Part shown: positions 7,344 through 12,602 of the stretch, one piece after another
How the letters are laid out: each line of letters starts with the position of its first letter
Numbering within the stretch: the first letter of the stretch is position 1
Assembly (NCBI GenBank): GCA_021798655.1
Contig: JAJZFE010000499.1
Location: forward strand, 1 to 12,602
Length of the DNA: 12,602 nucleotides
Direction: 5' to 3'
DNA from: Acidobacteriota bacterium
GTDB taxonomy: Bacteria > Acidobacteriota > Terriglobia > Terriglobales > Acidobacteriaceae
Position numbers and translations under genes: made by a program
Notes under the pieces: generated by a model
What the model was told of the DNA's origin: nothing
What the model saw: only the letters and a program-made list of their open reading frames with translations
Database searches by the model: none

Positions 7344-8413
7344 GCGCCTGCTCCTTGCATCCACTCTTTGATCTGCTGCGCCAGCAGCGGGTTCCACATC
7401 GCCGCCGTCGCCGACATCACCACGTCCGCACCCGCGCGACGAAAGCGATCAAACGCCGCCGCATCGCCCACGCCGCCCACACCAACAATCTCGAACGTCA
7501 GCCCCAGCGACTCGCGCAGCCGCGCCATCCGCTGCACCATCTCCAGCCCGGCCCACTGAATCGCCGAGCCGCAAACGCCGCTGCTCAACCGTCCTTCGCC
7601 CGGCAGCGCCTGCTCGCCCCGCTCATCCACCACTGCGGCCGAAACCGTGTTGATCGCCGAGATGCCATCCACCACGCTGCCCACCTCGCGCAGAAACTGC
7701 GTCAGCCTCGCGTCATCGCCGAAGTACGCAATCTTCGTCACCAGCGGAATCGCGCCCAGCTCGCCCTTGATCGCTTCCACAATCTCGCGTGCGCGTGGAA
7801 TGTCGAAGCACAACAGGTTCGCCGTGCCCTCATTCGGACAGCTCAGGTTCACCTCGACGATCTTCACGCCGGTCTGTTTCAGCAGCCGCGCTCCCGTCAC
7901 AAAGTCCGCAATATACGCGGCCACGCTGCCGCTCTCCGACTTCGTCCCTTGAAAGCTGCCAATCACCACCTGCCCCGGCCCGGCATGGCGCACCGCGTCC
8001 GCCATATCCGGCTGCCAGAACTCAGGATCGAACGACGGCACACCAAACGAGTTCGTAATCGACAACGGCTCGCTGTACTTCTGGCTCGCCACCAGCGTGC
8101 GGCCTGTCTGCAGGTCGCCATCCACCTGCACGGCCAGCACATTCGGCCACGGATGGCACGCCTGTCTCCGCGTCCGCACCGTCTTGTACACCGGCAGGTC
8201 GAAGCCCATATCCAGCGCGGCCTTCACGTACCTGCCATTCAGCAGCGGCCCCGCAGGAATGCCGAACGGCGCAGCCACAGGCTGCCCCAGAAAATGATGA
8301 TGAATCTCGGATGAATCAGGAATGCGTTGTGTGTCGGCAAAGAGGCCGAAGGGGCCGTGCTCGAAGTTGTCCTCATACGACCGCGTCGGGTCGTAGAACG
8401 GCTCAGAGAGCAT
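7340..8413 (-). CDS. pyrD: Dihydroorotate dehydrogenase with class 1-type catalytic cysteine
   Basis: Oxidises dihydroorotate to orotate (step 4) using FMN. The 357-residue chain begins with about 40 residues before the barrel proper, which starts near PFGIPAGPLLNG (49-60). YKTV (76-79) follows the substrate-side pattern. The key motif NLSCPNE (189-195) places Cys192 at the catalytic-base position, as in class 1; class 2 membrane enzymes have serine there. Lys227 (TKIAYF), GVGGVGD (311-317) and SATAAMWNP near 334 fit FMN and phosphate binding. The N-terminal segment is not hydrophobic, so membrane attachment is not evident. No pyrK electron-transfer gene is nearby, leaving the electron acceptor open. 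ATG 8413 is preferred over the GTG at 8425, which would fall about 5 nt from a probable transcription start. AGGTG precedes the ATG by 9 nt. First gene of the pyr operon. Confidence 0.9.
   Translation of the reverse strand: MLSEPFYDPTRSYEDNFEHGPFGLFADTQRIPDSSEIHHHFLGQPVAAPFGIPAGPLLNGRYVKAALDMGFDLPVYKTVRTRRQACHPWPNVLAVQVDGDLQTGRTLVASQKYSEPLSITNSFGVPSFDPEFWQPDMADAVRHAGPGQVVIGSFQGTKSESGSVAAYIADFVTGARLLKQTGVKIVEVNLSCPNEGTANLLCFDIPRAREIVEAIKGELGAIPLVTKIAYFGDDARLTQFLREVGSVVDGISAINTVSAAVVDERGEQALPGEGRLSSGVCGSAIQWAGLEMVQRMARLRESLGLTFEIVGVGGVGDAAAFDRFRRAGADVVMSATAAMWNPLLAQQIKEWMQGAGA
7351..7356 (-). promoter_or_regulatory. Strong Shine-Dalgarno deciding the pyrE start
   Basis: AAGGAG on the minus strand, inside the 3' end of pyrD and 7 nt before the ATG at 7343. 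It is the best ribosome site in the operon and fixes pyrE at 219 residues. Confidence 0.75.
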
Positions 8414-8436
8414 GTTTGTAAGCACCTGTCTCTACG

Positions 8437-8442
8437 AGTATA
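8437..8442 (-). promoter_or_regulatory. Candidate -10 element of the pyr operon promoter
   Basis: TATACT on the minus strand matches the sigma-70 -10 consensus at five of six positions and stands out in this GC-rich DNA. No convincing -35 is seen (TTGTGC at 8462-8457 is only 14 nt away). Transcription would begin near 8430, giving a leader of about 17 nt before the pyrD ATG. That leaves no room for an attenuator or riboswitch. Confidence 0.45.
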
Positions 8443-8464
8443 TCGCACGCACGCAGGCACAACC

Positions 8465-9157
8465 TCAGCCGCGATGCGGGCCCCTCGACTCAATGTGAGA
8501 CTCGATGGCGTAACGAACCAGTTGCGAGCGGTTGCGAACCCCCGCCTTCTCGAACAGCTTCTGCAACACCGCTTTGATGGAACTCTCTGTCGCGCCGATC
8601 TCTCCACCGATCTCCTTGTTGCTCTTGCCCTCAAGAACCAGTTGCAGCACACTCGACTCGCGCTCACTCAAAGCGGAGCGCTCCAAGCTCTGCGCCTGCG
8701 ACGTGGCCTGCTCCGCCAGCAACGCAAGCGAAGCGCGCGACGATATCCACTGTTCCCCGCGCGCGGTCCTGTGAATGGCCAGTAGCAGCTCGGCCGTCGG
8801 CTCCGTCTTCAAGAACACTCCGACACGCAGCCCCCCAATGGCATGGCGCAGCTCGGGGATATCAATCCCCGCAGTCACCATCAGGACGCGCGCGTCGGGC
8901 ACGAGCAGACGCAGCTGCGCCACCAGATCGAGCCCACTCAACTCAGATTCCTCGCTCATGCCGAGGTCATAGTCGATCAACGCCGCATCAAACGCCAGTC
9001 CATCGCGCAATGCGGCCAGCGCGCTGGCTGCGGTGGAATAATCCCCTGCGATCGTGACGCCTCGCTCGGCTTCCAGCATCCGGCACAGGCTCTCCCTGAA
9101 CAGCATGTGGTCATCCACCACCAGCAGTCGTATTGCGGAAGACGAAGCGGTTGTCAT
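8465..9157 (-). CDS. NarL/FixJ-family response regulator with LuxR-type HTH
   Basis: A 230-residue DNA-binding regulator. The receiver (about 9-132) has the acidic pair D15-D16 (VVDDH), the phosphoacceptor D62 (ALIDYDL), Thr95 (VTA) and Lys118 (FLKTEP). After D62 the usual proline-glycine turn is replaced by an acidic insert, MSEESEL (67-73). The C-terminal LuxR-type helix-turn-helix covers about 162-218 (LSERESSVLQ...GKSNKEIG...VRNRSQLVRYA). The ATG at 9157 overlaps the kinase stop as ATGA and has AGGTG 5 nt upstream. The longer frame to 9196 would start inside the kinase and is rejected. It forms a pair with the kinase. Targets are not shown; the divergent efflux operon is a candidate. The gap to pyrD is about 50 nt without a terminator, so some read-through into pyr is possible. 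Confidence 0.93.
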   Translation of the reverse strand: MTTASSSAIRLLVVDDHMLFRESLCRMLEAERGVTIAGDYSTAASALAALRDGLAFDAALIDYDLGMSEESELSGLDLVAQLRLLVPDARVLMVTAGIDIPELRHAIGGLRVGVFLKTEPTAELLLAIHRTARGEQWISSRASLALLAEQATSQAQSLERSALSERESSVLQLVLEGKSNKEIGGEIGATESSIKAVLQKLFEKAGVRNRSQLVRYAIESHIESRGPHRG

Positions 9158-10533
9158 CCGCGCACCTGCGCATTCACCAGCTCCACCGCAAAGCACGCTC
9201 CGTCTTCCGCAGTCTCATGCCGCAGGTCGCCATGAAATCCACGCATCATCGCGCGGGAAAGATACAACCCCAGCCCGGATATGCGTTCAACCCCACCGAA
9301 CGGTCGAAACAGCAGCTCCGGCCGCACAACACCGGGCCCGTTATCGGAAACCATCACCAGCGTCGCTGCCTCCTGCACGCTGGTTTCAATGGTCAACACC
9401 GCGTCGTGCCTGTCCTGCAGCGCCCGCTCCGAGTTACGCAGCAGGTTCAGAAAAACCTGAAGCAGGCTCTGCGAGTCCGCCCACACCTCCGGCAGGTCGT
9501 CGCGCACGCGCCAGTCAAGGCGTATGTTGTGCTCGCGCAGCGACGAAGCAAAGATGATTCTCAACTCGCGCAGAAACGTGTCCAGCCGCAGCCGTGTCTG
9601 CTGCCGTTTCGCCATCGACAGCTCCACCGAGGCCAGTCTTTCCAGTGCCTTCACCAACTGGTTCAGCGCCTCGAAGTCCACCGGCGAATCGTCCGTGCGG
9701 TATCGCAGGCGCAGGTTCTGCTCCACCACCGCGATCGCAGCGCAGATGTTGCGAATCTCGTGCGACAGCGCCCCCAGCGCAAGACGCGAACCCGCAAGCA
9801 TCTGCTCCAGGCTCGCCTCTTCTCTCTCGCGCACATCCAGCGACGAATCAACAATCATCGCCGTCAGCCTCACACCCCGGGTGGTCTCATAGGAGGACAT
9901 CCACACGTCAGCAAGAAACGGCTCCTGATTGCTGCGTTGCCCCTGGCACTGCATCATCGTTCTCAATCGTTCCCACCCGCTGCGACCAATCTGCACGCGG
10001 GCCAGCGAGGGAAGGAACACATCCAGCGATTGCCCTCGGAGCGAGGGAGCGGCCTCTGCCAGCTCGCCAACGTACATCCTCTCCGCGGCTTCGTTCGTCT
10101 GCAGAATCGTTCCGCTCTCGTCCGCCGTGATGATTGCGATCGACGAGTTTGCCACCACCAGTCGGAGTTGTTCCTCCACAGTGCGACGCGCTTCGATCTC
10201 CACCTCCAGCTCCACCATGTGCTGCATCCCGGCCTGCCGCCGCGAGAGCACCTCATGCACATACAGGCCCGCCGCCGTATACGCAAAAAAGTAAAGCGAG
10301 TCGCGCGCAATGCCCTGCCGCGCGCTCCACACATACCCGTCGGCGTACTCCGCGACCGACGAGCACAAGAGACCCAGAATCGGGATCTGCCAACGGCGCA
10401 GAACCGTCGAGATCAGCGTCATCGGCAGCAGGTACAGCAGGGCCAGCGGAATCGCATCACTCAGGGAGCGGTCTGCCCAGGCGATCAAGGCAATGCCCGC
10501 CAGGCCAGCTGCGATTCGAACTGTGCGACTCAT
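9154..10533 (-). CDS. Membrane PAS-domain sensor histidine kinase
   Basis: A 459-residue kinase, presumed partner of the overlapping response regulator. Four hydrophobic segments at about 6-20, 27-45, 50-61 and 79-96 make an N-terminal membrane module with little periplasmic domain, so it may sense within the membrane. A helical linker (98-125) leads to a PAS domain at about 120-235. The HisKA helix holds the phospho-accepting His258 in LSHEIRN. The ATPase domain has the N box FLNLLRNSE (Asn363, Asn367), G1 box SDNGPG (396-401) and G2 box GLGLYLS (420-426). All catalytic features are present. ATG 10533 is used; a TTG two codons upstream is less likely. The ligand or signal is unknown. The gene diverges from the RND adaptor gene across about 240 nt. 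Confidence 0.93.
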   Translation of the reverse strand: MSRTVRIAAGLAGIALIAWADRSLSDAIPLALLYLLPMTLISTVLRRWQIPILGLLCSSVAEYADGYVWSARQGIARDSLYFFAYTAAGLYVHEVLSRRQAGMQHMVELEVEIEARRTVEEQLRLVVANSSIAIITADESGTILQTNEAAERMYVGELAEAAPSLRGQSLDVFLPSLARVQIGRSGWERLRTMMQCQGQRSNQEPFLADVWMSSYETTRGVRLTAMIVDSSLDVREREEASLEQMLAGSRLALGALSHEIRNICAAIAVVEQNLRLRYRTDDSPVDFEALNQLVKALERLASVELSMAKRQQTRLRLDTFLRELRIIFASSLREHNIRLDWRVRDDLPEVWADSQSLLQVFLNLLRNSERALQDRHDAVLTIETSVQEAATLVMVSDNGPGVVRPELLFRPFGGVERISGLGLYLSRAMMRGFHGDLRHETAEDGACFAVELVNAQVRG

Positions 10534-10644
10534 TGGCAACGACGTACGTCTCCAGTAGGAAGATTAGTGGAGCTTTCATCATTCTTACGCTTTCTTTGCG
10601 TCTTTTATCGGAAGATAGCGGTAGTCGAATCGTAAGACTGTTCG

Positions 10645-10668
10645 CGCGCCCCCTTATTTCAAGGCGCG
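10645..10668 (+). repeat. Inverted repeat in the divergent kinase/efflux spacer
   Basis: Perfect 6-bp arms CGCGCC (10645-10650) and GGCGCG (10663-10668) flank a 12-nt A/T-richer loop. It sits about 105 nt before the adaptor start. It could be an operator or leader hairpin. No T-run follows, so terminator function is unlikely. GC-only arms arise easily by chance here. Confidence 0.3.
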
Positions 10669-10765
10669 GCAGTTTACTCTGGAGTACAGCAAGACTTTGG
10701 ACAGTAACTCGCTGGAAGACCCTCTGGCAGGCAGCCAACAACCATCCGTGACCTTATCGATGAAC

Positions 10766-10771
10766 AGGAAG
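10766..10771 (+). promoter_or_regulatory. Shine-Dalgarno supporting the adaptor start
   Basis: AGGAAG lies 3 nt before the ATG at 10775 (5 nt from its AGGA core). The upstream in-frame ATG at 10760 and TTG at 10697 have no comparable site. The spacing is slightly short, so the choice is probable rather than certain. Confidence 0.5.
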
Positions 10772-10774
10772 TTC

Positions 10775-11971
10775 ATGCAATCGCCCCGTCAAAATCAAGT
10801 TGTCCTCAGCCGTCCGCGACCCTGGCACATTGCACCAGCGAGACTTGCGCTATCACTCCTCACCGCATCCCTCTGCCTCGCCGGATGCAAGAGCAAAGAC
10901 TCCGACCCCGCTGCGGAAGCACCGGTCAGTTCGACCGTCGTTGAGACCGGCGGCAGCAACACCGTCGTCGTCAAGAACCCCGCGCGCTTCCCGCTCATCG
11001 CTGCCACCACCACGTCGGCGGTCAGTACGCTGCAGGTCACGGGCACGGTCAACCCCGACGTCTCCCGCGAGATACCCGTGCTCTCTCTCGCCAACGGCCG
11101 CGTCATCGCTCTGCACGTCGGCCTCGGCGACTTCGTACACAAAGGCCAGCTCGTGATGGAGGTGCAGAGCCCCGACGTCACCACCGCCTTCGACGCCTAC
11201 CTCAAGGCCGTCAACGACGAGCACCTCACCGCCGTCACGCTCGACCGCGACAAGCTCCTCTACGACAAGGGCGCCATCCCGAAGTCGCAGCTCGAAGCCG
11301 CCCAGAATGGCGAAGACGACGCCCACGCCGACCTCACCGCCGCCGAGCAGCAGCTGAAGATCTACGGCGTCGACAAGCAGCACCCCAGCGACACCGTCAA
11401 GGTCTACGCGCCCGCCTCCGGCGTCATCATCGCGCAGAACGTCACCAACGCAGGCGCAGCCGGCATCTCCTACGCCGGCTCCACCGGCTCGCTCACCATC
11501 GCCGACCTCTCCCACGTCTGGATCATCGTCGACGTCTACGAGAACGATCTGCACAACGTCCACCTCGGCCAGCACGCTGACATCACGCTCAACGCCTATC
11601 CCGGCAGGACATTCTCCGGCACCATCTCCGACATCGGCGCGCAGCTCGACCCCAGCATCCGCACCGCGAAGGTCCGCATCCAGGTCGACAATCCTCACGG
11701 CGATCTGCGGCTCGGCATGTTTGCCACCGGCACGCTGCTCGGCTCCAAGGCGCAGCCCGAGGTCACCGTGCCCACCGACGCCGTCCTGCAGCTGCACGAC
11801 CACAGCTACGTCTTCGTGCCCACCGAAACCAGCGGCACCTTCCGCCGCGTCCTGGTGCAGACGGGCAGGACGCTCGACGGCAGCATGGTCCGCATTCAGT
11901 CGGGCCTCCCCGTCGGACAGCAGGTCGTCGCCAACGCGCTCAGCCTGCAGAATACGGCGGACCAGGAATGA
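10775..11971 (+). CDS. RND efflux periplasmic adaptor lipoprotein (membrane fusion protein)
   Basis: A 398-residue adaptor that would link the inner-membrane RND pump to an outer-membrane channel. The start MQSPRQNQ is followed by a hydrophobic stretch ending in the lipobox LAGC, giving lipidated Cys38 and a membrane-anchored periplasmic protein. Two lipoyl-like halves lie near 98-134 (VLSLANGRVIALHVGLGDFVHKGQ) and 208-245 (VYAPASGVI). They enclose an alpha-helical hairpin of about 135-200. A beta-barrel (about 250-325) and a membrane-proximal domain complete the HlyD/CzcB-type layout. Its TGA overlaps the pump ATG as ATGA. No His- or Met-rich metal-binding tail is evident, so substrate (metal or organic) is open. 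No outer-membrane channel gene is visible; it could lie elsewhere or beyond the right edge. Confidence 0.92.
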   Translation: MQSPRQNQVVLSRPRPWHIAPARLALSLLTASLCLAGCKSKDSDPAAEAPVSSTVVETGGSNTVVVKNPARFPLIAATTTSAVSTLQVTGTVNPDVSREIPVLSLANGRVIALHVGLGDFVHKGQLVMEVQSPDVTTAFDAYLKAVNDEHLTAVTLDRDKLLYDKGAIPKSQLEAAQNGEDDAHADLTAAEQQLKIYGVDKQHPSDTVKVYAPASGVIIAQNVTNAGAAGISYAGSTGSLTIADLSHVWIIVDVYENDLHNVHLGQHADITLNAYPGRTFSGTISDIGAQLDPSIRTAKVRIQVDNPHGDLRLGMFATGTLLGSKAQPEVTVPTDAVLQLHDHSYVFVPTETSGTFRRVLVQTGRTLDGSMVRIQSGLPVGQQVVANALSLQNTADQE

Positions 11972-12602
11972 TCCGGAAGATCGTCGACTTCTCGCTCAGC
12001 AACCGCTTCATCATCCTGCTTGGCGCGATGATGCTCTTCTGCTGGGGCGCCATCTCGTTCCACAACCTGCCCGTCGAGGCCTACCCCGACGTCGCCAACA
12101 ACTACGTCAACATCATCACCCAGTGGCCCGGCCGCTCCGCCGAAGATGTCGAGCAGCAGGTCACTGTACCGATGGAGATCGCCATGGCGGGCATCCCGCA
12201 CATGACGCACCTCCGCTCCACCACGCTCGCCGGCCTCTCCAGCGTCACCATGATCTTCGACGACGACAGCTCCGACGACTGGAATCGCGAGAAGGTCCTC
12301 GAACGCCTCACCCAGGTCACGCTGCCCGCAGGCCTGCAGCCGCAGATCGGCACCGACTGGAGCCCCGTCGGCCAGATCTACTGGTACACCCTCAAGAGCA
12401 CCAACCCCGAGTACGACGCCATGGCCCTCAAGAGCATCGAGGACTGGCAGCTCGAAAAGGCCTTCCGCTCCGTCCCCGGCGTCGTCGATGTCTCCAGCTT
12501 CGGCGGCGTCACCCGCGAGTATCAGGTCGTCGTCGATCCCGAAAAACTCATCTCCTACGGCCTCACGCTGCAACAGGTGCAGCAGCAGCTCGCCGCCAAC
12601 AA
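11968..12602 (+). CDS. RND efflux pump inner-membrane subunit, CzcA/CusA-type (partial, 3' end outside window)
   Basis: The first 211 codons of a protein that should be over 1000 residues, cut by the right edge. It begins MIRKIVDFSLSNRF, a typical RND start, with TM1 at about 13-32. The periplasmic pore domain follows: LPVEAYPDVANNYVNI (34-49), PGRSAEDVEQQVTVPME (54-70) and RSTTLAGLSSVTMIF (about 83-97). TDWSPVGQIYWYTL near 129-142 then resembles the HME (heavy-metal efflux) branch more than the AcrB branch. The proton-relay and metal-site residues in TM4 and beyond are outside the window, so metal specificity cannot be judged. The ATG overlaps the adaptor stop by 4 nt, with AGGA directly before it; translation is probably coupled. 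Confidence 0.92.
   Translation, partial: MIRKIVDFSLSNRFIILLGAMMLFCWGAISFHNLPVEAYPDVANNYVNIITQWPGRSAEDVEQQVTVPMEIAMAGIPHMTHLRSTTLAGLSSVTMIFDDDSSDDWNREKVLERLTQVTLPAGLQPQIGTDWSPVGQIYWYTLKSTNPEYDAMALKSIEDWQLEKAFRSVPGVVDVSSFGGVTREYQVVVDPEKLISYGLTLQQVQQQLAAN

Noticed and set aside
10541..10550. Perfect 10-nt palindrome GACGTACGTC just upstream of the kinase start
   Set aside because: Short enough to occur by chance in a spacer of this size; kept only as a possible operator to test by conservation.
9133..10635. Open frame of 500 residues opposite the histidine kinase
   Set aside because: Arg/His/Gln-rich shadow; the other strand has complete H, N, G1 and G2 boxes.
10457..10741. Minus-strand frame of 94 residues in the kinase/efflux spacer
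   Set aside because: It overlaps the kinase start in another frame and has no homology signal or ribosome site.

Overview
The window is high-GC bacterial chromosome with strongly C- or G-ending codons. Gene families and style (a secreted PA14-containing GH3 glucosidase, a CheY plus CheC/CheX-like pair, a HME-type RND pump with lipoprotein adaptor) suggest a soil-type Gram-negative, most likely Acidobacteriota of the Granulicella/Edaphobacter/Terriglobus type. That placement is inference from style, not a database result. No tRNA, rRNA, CRISPR array, insertion sequence, phage gene or attachment site was seen.

Layout. At the left edge (minus strand) a CheY-like receiver is followed 3 nt later by a CheC/CheX/FliM-superfamily-like protein that runs off the window. 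A 377-nt divergent spacer with a clean inverted repeat separates them from a plus-strand exported beta-glucosidase of family GH3 with a PA14 insert. A long, almost perfect hairpin lies between this gene and the convergent pyrimidine operon.

The centre (8413 down to 3702, minus strand) is a compact pyrimidine operon in transcription order pyrD-pyrE-pyrF-pyrC-pyrB. Junctions are overlaps or gaps of 3 nt or less (ATGA, 3-nt gap, 14-nt overlap, TGATG), so translation is probably coupled throughout. Together the genes encode steps 2 to 6 of UMP synthesis; carbamoyl-phosphate synthetase (carAB), pyrK and pyrI are not here. The dihydroorotase carries a full set of metal ligands and resembles the dihydroorotase domain of eukaryotic CAD. 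The dihydroorotate dehydrogenase has the class 1-type catalytic cysteine, an extra N-terminal segment and no PyrK partner nearby.

Upstream of pyrD on the same strand is a two-component system: a membrane PAS histidine kinase overlapping by ATGA with a NarL/FixJ-type response regulator. Diverging from it on the plus strand is an RND efflux operon: a lipoprotein periplasmic adaptor overlapping by ATGA with an inner-membrane RND pump of the CzcA/CusA type that is cut by the right edge. The kinase-regulator pair may control the divergent pump, but no sequence evidence proves it.

Most of the window is core metabolism and common signalling or transport. I found no clearly new system. The points most worth a second look are the unusual PyrD, the coupled CAD-like PyrC/PyrB pair, and the HisKA-type kinase paired with a LuxR-type regulator.
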